Shown in pieces: positions 20,121 through 33,600 of a DNA stretch of 64,000 nt. Under the pieces are notes generated by a model. The model was not told the DNA's origin. It did not search any database and saw only the letters and a program-made list of their open reading frames with translations. Location of the stretch: positions 434,001-498,000 of the forward strand of contig NW_026570297.1 of assembly GCF_019649055.1 (NCBI RefSeq), read 5' to 3'. Source of the DNA: Paramacrobiotus metropolitanus. Lineage: Eukaryota > Tardigrada > Eutardigrada > Parachela > Macrobiotidae. Numbering within the stretch: position 1 is the stretch's first letter; the number at the start of each line of letters is the position of its first letter. The position numbers were made by a program, and so were the translations under genes.

Positions 20121-22011
20121 CTATTTGTTATCCATTTCCCAGACCAGTGTTACGTAAGTCAGCATGATGCCGATGACCTACGGCAAAGCAATAAATTTGT
20201 AATGTAGGCGGTGAACGGTATGTTCGATCGATGGACTTGGTAGAATACTATCGTTATATTGGGTATATAGACTATATAATAGTATTATGTACCTCCATCG
20301 GCACAGTACTTACAACGTTCTTCCCATTAATGGTAAACAGAGTAACAGCCAGCGCGAACACTAATAAGTATTATGGGCATCCCTTACGGCTTACCGTTAC
20401 GACGAATTCTTTGTTCAATGCACACAGCTGATAAAGCGTGAACGTTCCTTTGACCGCTCCCAAGCGATGGATTACTGTTTGTTGATAATTTGTGTAAGTA
20501 TCACCGCAACGGTTAGGCAGGTCATGCCATTCCGTAAGGATCGCCAACTGTACGCCAAACTCTGCTGCCTACATATAAAGGAAAGGGTTGACAAAAGTGT
20601 GAAATAGAAATATATGCTCTCGCCTCTCGGTACTTCAGTACCCAAAGCAAAAACAAAACCCAAAACAAGCAAAGGCATGAACTTCTACCGCACAAAGCTA
20701 CATAATAGTCATCAAAGTAACGGCCTACCAGTAATCTCTTGTTTCAGAATGTTTTGTTCGAAGCTACGCTTTTTGGTTAATGTAAAACTTGCGTTGAAAA
20801 AACTCTGTAGCTGCACTCGCGATTCCGCGTAAAGCAGTGAACACTAATATAAATACCTCTTCCTGAACACGAATCGCACAGAAAATTCGCAACGCCAGCA
20901 AAATCGTCTCCAAACAGATACTGCGCACGAACTTATCGGAAGTAAATTCTTCGGCAAACGGACCCGTGGAGATAGTTTCACCTTTGACAATACCGATACT
21001 GGTGACAATAACGTACACATCTGAAATAAACAGGAACAGCAGAGTAGGTCCAAATACGTCGTCGAGGTCACGTAAGCGCAGTGTCAGGTTGAGGTGGTTG
21101 AAAACGATACCTCGCAGTCGTTGAATAAAATCCTCATCCACACATTTGGAGTTCTCGAATAGCTGTTTTAGTTGCCGGGTTAAAACCCGAAAAGCGGCAT
21201 GCATCGGAATCGTGATCAACATAAAGAGAACCTGGATGCCTAGTAATGCAGCGACGCGCGGTGCACGGGAAAGATAACTGCATAACTGACCAAATAGTAA
21301 AATATAACCGAGCGGAGTTAGGCCATTATCATCGGATGTCTGTGTCTGATTCAGTAACGACATCTTCAGTTTCCACTCTTCGACATCTTCGTATGTGGCA
21401 TGGATTGGAAGAGAGATATTGCCACCGGCCGATTTCACTAGAATTAATGTGGTCGTTGACAGAACTTTGTACTCCATCGGTTGGACAATAACCATGACCC
21501 AAATGATGGAGATCACGCAAAGAGTAACAAAGGCCACCGCTGTCATCACCTTGTACCATTTTCCGTCGCGTCTAAATGGCCAGTGGTCACTAGTTACGTA
21601 ATTCGCCGACACCATGCTGTTGATATTGTTCTCCAGTTCCAGTATGACCTTTGGAAGTTTTCCGCTCTTGATTACGAAAAAGAAGGCGTTAAGGAGACCA
21701 GAGCCCATCCACTGCAGCAAGAAACCTTTCATGAGTAATTCCGTCATTTTGTCGTCTTTTTCGTAGGACTGCGAGAAAATATAAGCGAGAATGCAAACAT
21801 AACAGAACAGCCAGAGCATCGACCCCGCCGACCAAATGTATGACAACACCGAAACGATGGTGAGCAGAAATTTCGAAATCCTGCGCTTTGGTGAATGTTT
21901 TGGAGGGCTGAATGACCGGATATAATGCGGAAAAATGCCTACGATGGCGAATATTAAGAAGAAAAACTTGAGTATCGGTAAAGCTCGAAAAACCATGGTG
22001 CTTTGAGTCAT
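20121..22011 (-). CDS. Gustatory-receptor-like seven-transmembrane protein (GR2)
   Basis: Three phase-0 exons: 20857-22011, 20395-20568 and 20121-20177, giving 461 residues. It is a tandem paralogue of GR1 with the same exon junctions (after RVQEE and after EFVVT) and the same blocks: QSYEKDDKMTELL after segment 2, LTLRLRDLDDVFGPTLL before segment 6, VKGTFTLYQLCALNKEF in exon 2, and TYVTLVWEM in the last helix. The terminal QF of the insect receptor signature is EM in both genes. Introns are 288 and 217 bp with clear GT/AG ends. Expected to be a plasma-membrane chemoreceptor channel with intracellular N terminus; ligand unknown. The ATG at 22011 is followed five codons later by another Met, so the exact start is slightly uncertain. 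Confidence 0.85.
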
Positions 22012-23989
22012 CCTTATCCCGTTGTGTAATCAAGCCGGAATCCACGAGTAACAGCTGTAGTAAAAGTGATGCGCTTACAAACTACTGAAACTGGTGATTA
22101 CCGAAATGGTATAACTCTCCGTTTCTGATACTTAAAACATTTTCGGCATGAATAGTAGCCATTCTGATTTGCACGGAACGGTATGTCGATTCGGTGACAT
22201 CCCGCTGAGTTTCCACACCGGGTATATGCTATAGAAGTATAGATGAACCTCCAGAAAACCATGCACCAAAGAGAACGGTACAGAAACTGATCACATTTGC
22301 GTATTTGGACACTGCGCTGATGCGGCATTCATTTTGTGCTTCTCTGTGTACCCGCCTTCGAAACTGCGAACAAACAGGTCTCTAAAAGGTGTAATGGTAG
22401 AATAAATTATTAATTTCATGTACAGAAATAACGAAGTAATCTACTGCATACGACTACTGGTAACGCCCAGTCACATTATGTTACATTCTGTTGCAGCAAA
22501 AATTTCGTTATAACGGAAATACTAGATTTCTGGGAGAATTCTTAAAACGGCTACCTAGACCATACTTACGTTTATCAGTATTCTTTTTATACAATAGTAT
22601 ATAATCATCGCCATACATTAAGGAAGATTCTATTGCAAAAGCATTCTGTCGGCGTTTTAACCACACAAAAATTAGGGAGGCGTTTTGACATTAATGTCCA
22701 AACGCCCGCCGAATTTGTTTTTTGTAACAGAATCTTTTTTTATGTTTGGTAAGGATTTAAGTACTCGTAGTACTGTAATATATAGAGGGTGAAGGTACTG
22801 CTTTCTATAGAACTATACTTGAAGTACGTAAATACGCGTACGTTTTCCCCCAGAAATCGAATAATTTCCTACAAGAAACTGGTTAACTGGTTACAATTAA
22901 AAAACTTGGCTTAAATCTGATTAATATTCAAATACACTATTCGTTTTTATGATAATTAGATTTAGGTGCAGGAACTTCTTGCATACTGTGTGTACCGTAT
23001 AATCTTTAACAAAGGCGATGCCCTATTGTGTACACCATACAAATTAATTATTCGTAGTTCCGTACAATTTAATTCAGTATAAACCTAATTATGTTAAAAT
23101 AGCGTGTATCTATTTTCATCGTTTACATTTTAGCTTTATAGTTTATGAAGAGAGTGTCTTGTCTGTAGTTTATTTAAGTACGAGTACTTATTATAAGTAA
23201 TACGAAGTAATGCCACCGCGCTTGCACTTTGTTACCAACATTATGCCGACAGTTGCCTATTTAAGTACTGTACATATATTTCTGTTTAAAAATGTCCATG
23301 CCAGTTGCATAAAACGAAAGGTGACCACTGACCAGTTGTGGGTAAATATTGTAGAGAATTCTATAATGTAATATACCTAGGTACATAAGGCTACAATCAA
23401 GCTTAATTATCATATTGGTTGCCGGTTGGTACTTGGTACTACAACAGATCTTCGATTCACAGTTGTTCAAAACAAAATTAATAAAATATTTCAGTTTCGC
23501 AGTTTTTTAAACCGCTTTGGAGAAGCAGCTCCGTGTAAATTTTGCGGTCGCGGCTAGTTTAGACTTCAGCCGTTAGGACCGGTTGGGAGAGTGACTTCGA
23601 CTCGAGTCACAAGGATATCACAGTGAGCGCGAAGCCGATGGGAACTGGCTGCATGACTCGAAATCGATTCCAGTCACAGCGCGTCGGCTGGTGTTGGCGC
23701 CGATTAGCTGACGCAGTCCCTTGGCAGAGTCAGCGCCTTGATCGGTTCATTCAGACTTTTTTCTTCCCAGCCTGCAGTGTGTTTCCGTTGTGAGTGTGTA
23801 CAGCCGAGCAACAGCTCAATTGCCGATCAAGAGAAGAAGGCCTGTGTGTTTTTTTATACTTCCCTTTAACTTATGCGGTGCGGTTGGATTGAGCGCCACA
23901 GTTGATTTGCCAGTTTTCCAGCCACTGCCGAAAAAAAACCGCCACGCCACGACATAATTGCGTTGCTTTTTTAATTTTTGCCCACTGCA
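22012..23989. other. Intergenic between GR2 and PHACTR
   Basis: No gene recognised. A possible small inverted-repeat element lies at 22622-22738. The segment 23500-23800 is less AT-rich than its surroundings, with a donor-like gttgtgagtg near 23787, and a pyrimidine-rich acceptor (cccactgcag) ends near 23990. This could be a 5' untranslated exon and promoter of the PHACTR gene. Confidence 0.4.
22622..22738. repeat. Small MITE-like inverted repeat
   Basis: agattctattgcaaaa at the left recurs inverted, with two differences, at the right end, and the core contains a near-palindrome ggcgttttgacattaatgtc. No target duplication identified. Possibly a degenerate miniature element. Confidence 0.4.
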
Positions 23990-24201
23990 GACCGCCCCGA
24001 TCTTGGGCTGCACAAGCGTCGGTATAATGCTGCTAATCATGTTTCAGCGCCGTGTCTTTCCATCCCAGTTATTTTTTGCCTCATACTGTGCTGGCATATG
24101 ACACACACCAGCAGCAACATTCGGTTGGCTTTCTGGGCTGAATTATACGACGAGAACGCTGCTGGCGGACCTATTGCTAACTCTCTCCCCCGCGTGTATG
24201 C

Positions 24202-24316
24202 ATGTTGATGTGGATCGACGACATGACCAAACGGCTTAAGCTCTCCGTCAATGGAGCACCCACTTCCAAAGGCAAGATAACTGAACGGCGCGCAGTCGTT
24301 TTTACTTTTCCCCAGC
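24202..24316 (+). other. Candidate first coding exon of PHACTR
   Basis: Begins with ATG (MLMWIDDMTKRLKL...) and can end at a cagc/gtaccc donor leaving one base, which fits the phase of the exon that starts at 24624. The donor is weak and the residues are not diagnostic, so this is only the best available candidate for the missing start. Confidence 0.3.
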
Positions 24317-24623
24317 GTACCCTACTGTCCTCAAATTTTTTTCCTAAATACACATTTTTCTCCACATTTCTAACAGTTTTGCTTTTCCAGTCCATACAGT
24401 ATCTGATGAAGTTTGGATTTTTAAAAAAAAACATCAGAATATCATAGTCATATTTGGGACTCTCGATTCGTTCTACGGAGTGATTTTTAAAAATTTAATT
24501 TTTTTATTTATGGTGCATAATATGGTGAAATCATTGGAAATTTTATCGATTATAATCGGACAGTGATTTTTCGTCCTGGGAAAGTGGAGAATATCGGGTG
24601 TTATTGATTGCATGGATGTGTAG

Positions 24624-27600
24624 GCTCGCGTACGCTGCCGATAAGTTTCGGTCGCAAACTGGAACCCCTGGAGACGGGCAGCGGCACGACCAGTGTGCAG
24701 ATCCGCTCGGCGGAGGTGGTGGTGGTCAGTAACAGTGCCGCCTCCCCCTCGGACCCGCAGTCGCCCCCGGCCGTCTCCTCCCCCCAGTCGGACAGTGCGG
24801 TGCCCACGGCCAAGACCTCCTCGTCCCGCCTGACGGGCTTCCGTCGCTGGCTGCGCCCCTGGAAATGGCTCAAGTCTAGACGGGATGGCCATCAGCGGAA
24901 GAGCGCCGAAATGGAGGATGTCGATGTGGTGCACTCCCTGCAGAGTCCCCGCGAGATGCCCAACCCGGGTGCTGCGGGCGATGGCGTGATAGGTAAGAAA
25001 AGGACAGAATTTACGAAGGTTCTTTATGGTTTATTTATTGTGCTGGCACTGGCGAAATCTGGGTTGATTTTCGAATTTAATTGGAATATTTGCTGTTATT
25101 ATTGGCGACGCGTTGGCTGCCTTGTAAGTTGTTTACTCGAAATATTTTTGGTAGATAGTAGAAATTCCAAACGCCACCGTTTTAGGGTTTGAATTTATCA
25201 CTATTTTTATGGGGATTTTTGTCAGGAATATTGTAATGCGAAACGTTATGCGTTGCATTACCGCTGCCGGATTTTTTTGTGATCAATTCTAATGGCGATA
25301 TTTTCGAAATTGTTTTGCTCGAAATGTTTTCGGTAAACTCGTGAACCGTAAACGTTTCCAGGATCCTTAATTGAGCGCAAGTTTTGCATGAATTTTTGTC
25401 TGGAATATTTTATGCGAAAAGCTCTGTGCTCCGCATTATCGTGACGGATTTGTGTGTGATTAAAAAAGCCGTTTTTAATGACGGCGCTTCCAAATTTTTG
25501 GAACGTGGAATATTTGTGTTCTATCTTATCGCGGATTTTTATTGTGGCTTTCGCGTGACTTCATCTCGTATAGTTGTTGTTTGCACTGGAATCACTTGGG
25601 TCAACGTGGATGTAATTTTGTCAGGCCCTCTGTGAATTCAGTTATCGCTAAATAGATAAATTAATTTATACGGAATTTTTACAAAATTTCTTAGTTTCCG
25701 TAGATTTTATGAACGCATTTTGTTTTAGCTTTGTCGTGTGAATTAGATCCTTGAATGGAAAATGTTTTGTGACGCAGAAAAAAAGTAATTAATCTCAACT
25801 TGCATTGATCCGGCGTGTGTAATTGATTTGCGTTTGTGTGTCTTGTTTGTTGAAGAGCTCTGTCTGTTGTGTGCACGCGTCGTTATCGGCTGCTGTCGGT
25901 GGGGGCTTGTTTAATTTAACATTGACTCGCCAATCGTGCCGCTCAAACTGTATTTCTATACGCTCTGCTTCTTGTCCGGTTTTTCCTCGTCGAGCCGATC
26001 CCAGTGATTCCATCGATCTTGCCTCATTCTCTCCTCTCCCGCCATTTCCGCTGCTGATTCTAAGGGTAAACGGAAATGACAGTTCATACCAAATATGACA
26101 TGTCTCTTCATGTATTTACTCACTTTTCATCAGTCCCTACCATCTTCCACTTGATTGTCCTTTTTTCCTACTTATTTCTCCTTCTTCATTGTGCATCATT
26201 ACCCTGGCTGCAAAAGTTTCGCATTCGAAGAATCTTTGTTGCTTTTTAAAATAATTTCAAAAAATGTTTTAGTGATAATTTATTTGTATATTTTATTCGT
26301 CTGGCTTGTTGGAAAGTTATTCGACGCAGAGAATTTTCAGAATTTTCGGCACTCACTAATTAATAAGGGTCTGAAATTGTTTTGATAATATTCGTCACAA
26401 AAAGTTAATGGAGATCCGAAAATTACATCGATAATTTTCGTAACGGTTCGCAACATTGTTGTCGTTTTCGTGGTGGTCTTTTTGCGTAAATTGACATTTG
26501 TCTGCATTATGCCGTGGGCATTTTGCATTTCTGTGAAGTTTTGGTGTCACCGCATTTGTAACGAAGTGTACTACGATTTTTGCTGCTGCATGTCTTGTTT
26601 ACGTAAGCCAGTGAATAGCGGGGTTATTAATAAACTGTTTCATATCTTCCATGCGCATCATTTACAAGGCGCAAACTATCACGCACGCGACGGTTGTCGA
26701 CCTTTTAACGAGTATATTTATTTGTATAATGCTTATTACGGACAAATCAGAGCTAACACAAAAACCTAACGATGACATTATTGATCGTACAGGCGCAAGT
26801 GCGTGACCGTAAAGAAAACAATGGAATATTTTGTAAAGTTTGGATTAGAAACCCTGTGGTAAAAATATTTTCTTTTTACGCATGAAATAAAAACGAAAAT
26901 AGCAGCTAATATGGGAATTAGACATTGATGCGGCTTTTTGTCGTGATAATAAAATGGAGATTAAACCCGAGATCCGGGAAACCGTAGCAAAAATTTAATC
27001 CCAATGTTATTCGATTTTTGTGGAAAACAACAGTTTTCCTCGGGTTGTGTGGAGCCGTGAAATGGAGTTTGACACTGTGTAGATCAAAACGCCGGCACTG
27101 AACGGCAACACGAAGAGTCGATCCGATGCGGACGTTTGCCGAGGGAAAAATGGGACAATTGATTGGCCATGAAGCGCGCGAGCCGGTCGCGGAGTGCATT
27201 TGAATAGCGTCTCGCGGCCTGGCATAAATGAACGTGCTGGTATGCGGGATTCACGGCCATGAAGAGCCAATCAGCCAGAATGTGCACTGGCAGGTCCCAG
27301 CGGACAGAGCGCGCTGCATGGCAGTTATCGGGGCACATTTTTAAAGAGGTTTCACTTTTAATGTGTATTTCGCGGGAAGGCACTCTAGGCAAAAGAGCTA
27401 ATCGAGATGTGGCGTCTGTATCGCCGTACTAAAGATTTTAATTGGAGTGTAATCGCAAAAACTATCGGTGAAAAATGATTAACATTGAAAAAAATGTTTA
27501 AAATGGTTTTGTTGAACTGCTGTATTAATGCGAGATATTAACAACATGTTGTTGATATATTGATTAAAATTTCTAACACGTATTTTAATTTTTTTTATGA

Positions 27601-30600
27601 AGTTCGGTTATAGAGTTTAAATAAATTAGCTTTGCACTACGACCGGTGCCCATAAATTTGAAAAAGGGTCGAAAATAGCGCGGGAAATGCAAAGGTTTTT
27701 GGAATTAAGGCTAGTTAAAAACAGATTGCTTATTGCTGGAGCTTGCATTTCACTGATTTCAATTAATTAATTTATTTTGCATTTAAATTCCTCCTTTTTG
27801 CATTGCTTGTAAAATCACGTGCCGATAAATTATATGTGGAGTTTGCCAGTTTAGCATTGTTCTGCTATTTTCTTTGAAGGCCCTTTGAAATGTACTTACT
27901 GTCACGTTTGTAATGCACCGTTTAAAATAGTGAAATTGTTTCTTTGAATAAACTCAGTCTAGCGTTGATTTCTGAAAATGAATGTAGTATGACTAATTGG
28001 TAATTATTGTGGTAATGTCGCAGTAAAGTATTGTCAGGAATTGTGCAAGGTTTTTGCCTTTTATGGCATGTCTTAATGGAAACGGGAAGGATGCCGGTTT
28101 GATCCGAGCAGCAGTGGCCGTTTATTTCATCATCCCAACTAGCACTTCCGCTGGGGTGTATGGCCACTGGGATGGTAGATTTACAAGGCAATTAAAGTGC
28201 GCAGTGCAGGCGCGGATGCCAACAAGGAGTGCCTGTGTATCTTGTGGCGCTTCTTCCGTCGCCTGACGAATCTCCATCGCTGCTCGCGTGACCGATAATG
28301 TCCTCCGTATTGCATTTCGCGCGGCTTTTCAGTTCATCTGCCGGGTCTTGCAGTTTGATGTCCTTGAAGGTCTCACCATGCATATGTATTTATTTTAAGA
28401 AACGTACAGGAATTAGAAATTATAAACGATTTTTTTTGCAAAAGTTGCAAAAGGAAAAGATGTTAGTTTGAGAGTTTTGGTGAAAATATCAGCTATTTAC
28501 CAAAGCGTAGTTTTGGTAATCACATACTGGAAAAGTTGAAGCAGCTGGAACAGGAGTGAAGTTATGTTTTGTTTTTCATATTTAAAAAATCCGTGCGAAT
28601 AGTGCAATGATAATATGAAATTATCTGATGTGGTTTGCGGCATAAATGGCAAACGTAATTAAGTCATTTCTTGGTAGTGCGAAAAAATCAGTGGTAAACG
28701 TTGTTGATAAGTACGAACTGACAAATTTTTATCCTGATATTACTGATTGATTTAAGAGCCGGATATAAATTATTGTTAAGACAACTGCTAACAAATTTTC
28801 CTGCGAAAGTGCTAAGTTTTTTCTGTTTTGGCTGGATAAATGACGGACCGGCTTTTCGGTAATATTATTTGTGGCGCTTCCGGTTTTATTTGAGGGAAAA
28901 AGCTTTCACGATGCGTTGTCCGTTGTTTTTATGCGTCAGAACGAAGTAAATTACCCTGCTGGAAAGTTTTTATGATGTCTTGTCAAAATTGATTCGTGTC
29001 GCGAACGCGCCGGGAGCACTGCAGCATGTGTAGTCAGCGTAGATATTTCGACTTGACATTCAGCATGGTCCCAGTGTCAATGGGACCATAATGTCCTTTT
29101 ATACTTCCGACTTCTTTATAATTCAATTTATATTTTGTAATAATTGTTTGTTTATGGCTCTGTGTATCGAAAAGTTAAACTTGACGACAAGCGGCAAATG
29201 AATTGGTGTATACTTGTATAGTTAATGGAAGTATTTGTTGCAATGTATTGTACAATGATTATTTCAGTTTGTTACTGTATCGTAAAGCCAAATTTGAAAA
29301 ATTTTTTTTATTAGCGGCGTTATCTTGATGCGAAGTGTTTAAATTATTTGCCGCATTGATACGCTTGCGTACACGTACGAATTAAAATGGTTGATTTATT
29401 TGGTATGAAGTTTTTAACACGGCTTCTTTATCGATTTGCGCAAAATTTATGTTTACTTTGCGGCTTGTTATAGAGTTTTCTTTAAACGCAGTCACGTGAT
29501 GAGAAGTAGCCAAATCTGAATAAATGAAAAATACCTGACGAGCTGTTTTTGGCGAGAAGCGAAATTCTCTGAGACTGCCGTAGCGTATCGAATAACCCTC
29601 TAGTCACATGATATGAAATTGCTTTTAAAGGCGGTGCGTGTTAAATGTAAACGCCAGTGCCAGTACGATGTACGGTGAAATGTAGAGTAGCACATCAACA
29701 ACGTAATTGAATTGTTAACGGCGTGTTTTTGTTGTCCTTTGTTGTTGCCTTGGCCATTCCCGGGAACAGAAGGTGTGCCTGATAATAGTCATGCGCTTCC
29801 CAATGCTCAAAATTCCTCTTCAACGAGACTGACCTCCCCTGATTCTCTCCTCCGCTCACAGGTACAGTAGAATACCAGAATATGAAACTCCTTTACGGCC
29901 GTTCACCACGCCGTTCAAATGGCTCTCTTTTGTATTGTCTGGCCCGGAAATATGGCGTGGTTTTTGCTCCAACAGGAAATACATTTTAGCACATATCCGG
30001 CCGGGTTTATCAATGGAATTTTGACGGGAATTTAATAACGTCTCCTTGAGACGAGTACACTGACGTCAAATAAAACTGAGACACGTCCGTCCGTGCCTTG
30101 CAGAATTCGAATGATCCCTGAAAGCTGCTCTAAATATTGGAGAGTTTTGTTCTTTCTTTTTTATTCATTTATTACGTGGTTTATTTTTATTTTTCCTTTT
30201 ATTCTGCAATAGCCAGTTGGCATTCTTATAAGCCAGCGCAGGTAGACACTAAATAAAATAATAGACACCACATTGATGGTAATTTTTTTGTATTTGTTTT
30301 TATTCTACGTAAATGAAACAGAAAAATCAAGGAAAAACGGAAAATACATCTGTTTGAAAAATTAAAATTTTATCAGTGCAATTAGAAACTGTTCGAGTTT
30401 AAAAGAAATACAAGAACATAGTTATAATTTTGAGAAGATCGAAGGGATTGGAAAAAGCGTAGATAAAAAGAAAAAAAGAAAAAGCGTAGATTTGTTTCTT
30501 TAGGACTTTCTAATTTTATGCATATGGTGATCGGAACCTTAATGCCACTGCTGATAAAAAGTCGTAGTACATACAGAAGTACATACTCTGTATATAACAC

Positions 30601-33600
30601 TTCCAGAGAAAGTAGATAAATTAGATAGTGAATAAAACGAAAGGGCCTAGGAAATCTTATAATAAGGATGCACAATCTTGTTGAATTTTTTATATGATTG
30701 TGGTTGTTTTTTCTGCAGCCCCTATCGATTCCCCGTTCCGGCCTGACTGGCACCGGCGCCAGCACGACCTCCTGTCCCTCTCCCTCCACATCCGCTTCCG
30801 CCACGGCTTCCGGTCATCTTGTACAGATTCATCCCGACGAGTCGCCCAAGGGCACGACGTTGAAGAGCAAGACGGTGACGCTGGTGCAGCAGAGTATCAC
30901 CAGCCATATCCCGGACCGCAACGGATCGCCCAGTATTGGATCTCTTAAGCAGCCCGGTGCGTTCTCTTCCTCGCTCTCTGCGTTGTGTGATGTAATGTTT
31001 GATGTGTGTTGTTATTGTTGTTGGGGATTAGGCCATGCCCTCTTCACCAATACCACGCATGTCGTTACGACAGTCGCCGCCAGTCCGCCTGTGATCCATG
31101 AGCAGCAACTTGTACATGCACAACCAACTGCACAAGTCAGTAACGTTTGTGGAATGCTCCAATATTTATTCAGTAAACTATGGAGTAGAAAACTGTTAAT
31201 CAGATCTCTTGAAGTGAAAAAAGTTTAGTCTTCATCTTGAGCATTTGAATTAGTTTTTGTTTCGTTTCTTTAGCTCATAACCGTTTTTAACCATTTCGCA
31301 CGCATAAGGATATGCATTCAATTTTTCATTGGTTGGATAACCTGCTACAGCAGCGGTCGCATAAATTACAGTACATGCACATTTTTTCCAATTTTAGTTC
31401 TAGAATATTTTGGCGTTACGAAACTTTTATTGCTGATTATTTCCTGATTTAAATGGTTGTGAAACCATGAAACTTTTAAAATTTAAATTTTAAATCATTG
31501 CGGCTATTTCTAATTAAAGATTTTTTTCAGCGCTGACTCGTGTAAAGTCGTAAACATCTAGGACATAATTTATTCATGTTGACTGGTTCGGAATTCTAGG
31601 AGACGCACGGTGACAGCCCGGCCTCCAAGCCCACCGCCACGCGGCGCCGCGTAGGCGTCAGCGGTGAGGCGCCGGTGAACACATCCCCGCTGACCTTCAC
31701 TCCGCCACGCTCCCTTCCGCTGTCGACTGCCGGTGGGAGCGAGGGAACCGGCAGTGGCCGGAACAATTCGTCCGGTACGCAGAGCAATCAGATTGGCATT
31801 GACTGCTCCTCCCGGGGGGCTTTCGATGACTGTTTCTTGACTGCGTGTGTGTGTCTGCGTTGTAGAACACTTCCTCCATCACACCACGGTCCCGCTGGTG
31901 GTGGAGACGCCGGCCGGCGATGAGGAAATGGAGAGTGATGAGTCGCATGACAGTTTTGATGAATCGGATAGTGAGTCGGAGACCGGTGAGTGCGTGGGGA
32001 TGTGTAGTCTGTAGAGCACTGAAAGGGGGTTTATTATTGCTGCGCTCTGGGGAGTGCACTCTGCGTGTCGGGAATAGTTCGCCTTTTTTACAGCGAGATA
32101 ATTGTGGCATTTATAATAAATGCCGCAGTTACGCACAGGTTTTTGCTGTTGAATTTCCTAAATTTCAAGATTTGTATTTAGCATCCCGGGTGTGTAACTG
32201 TCTTTGTAGTGGTGTGGCTGCGTACTGGCGAACGTTTTCGAGCAATTTGGGAGGCAGCATCAGTAAAGTCTCGATAATGATTAATAAAGAAAAGCGATCA
32301 TAATATTTTTTTGCCTTTTTTATTAACCATATTCGTTAAGTTGTTGTACACCAAAGCAGAGCTCTCATAATATTTTTTGCATTTTAGATGAACAGTATTT
32401 TCATATTTTGAAAATTAAATTCTTCGTTGCTCCGGTTGTACACTTGGCTTGTCAGGAATATTTTGTCCTCGTTGCAGAGAGATTAAGAACTGAGATTGTT
32501 ACGCACAGGTTTTTACTGTTGATTTTCAAAGTCAAAAATTTCCCGGTTTAAATGCTTGTACTTCATTCATGCTAGTACATTCGTGGTGTTGTGGCTGTTT
32601 GCGGTTTAATTTCGTGTACATCTTTCACGGCGCCCTAAATGTGATTTTGAATTGGATTAAGCTACGTTTTTTAATTGATACTGCTGTCATTATTTTGTTA
32701 CATATTTTTTTAGCTGAAATCTTCTTTTTAAATGTGGATATTTGGGCTGGGATAAAATCTTGCAGTATGCTGCGGGCAGGGCTCAGTTGCGTGATGGAAA
32801 GTCAGTATTTAGTGACGCTTATGGGTGGACGGGGATAATCCCGGGATTGGCTGTATACCGTTGTGTGTGTGTTTTAGGCAGCGGATTAAGTCGGCGTGTG
32901 ATACGGAAGGATTCCCTGGCCATCCATCTGGAAGCCAAACGCACCGGTCGCCGACTCAGCGAAGTCCGAGTGGGCCGGGAAGTGGTGCCGGATGAGGATC
33001 GCAAACACGAGATTAGCGAAATTGGCAATCGATTGCAACGGTAATTTAGCTGCGCATTGATTTCTGCTTCGCGCACAGCTGTGTATCCCTCCTTTTCCGG
33101 TCTCATTTGCAACGCGCTTTAGTAACGGGATTAGAAATATTGGATAAACGCTTAAAACGAATATATCGTTGAGGTCAATGATAAGGTCATCGATTTCTAC
33201 CTCGTCTATAGTGATAGAAAAATAAAGGGCTTCTCCAAATCATAGCTTTTCGAGTTGGAAAATTCTCATGCTGAGTTATGAAACATTTCGTGTTAATTAT
33301 TATGGGAACGCTTTGGTGCTTTAGTGACCTTTGTTTTGCCTTATTTATCTACTCCGTTAGTTGTCTGACTTTTTGTAAATTAAATAAAATTGTTGTTTTT
33401 AAAAACCAAACTAAAAAATCTCAGAATTAAAAAATAAGTGACTCTGAAAATTATCGTTGTTGAAATACGAAAAATTGCTGAAAATAATTACTGAAATTGC
33501 TGAAAATTCTGTGTCAAATTATCAAATAATGACGATGTTTTTTTTGTAATTGTAATTATGGACGTTTATGGTCTTCTTATTGGGTGTTTTGTTATTGGTT

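Noticed and set aside
24473-24934. Minus-strand Gly/Arg-rich frame of 153 codons
   Set aside because: Overlaps the PHACTR exon at 24624-24992; GC-rich codons keep the opposite strand open.
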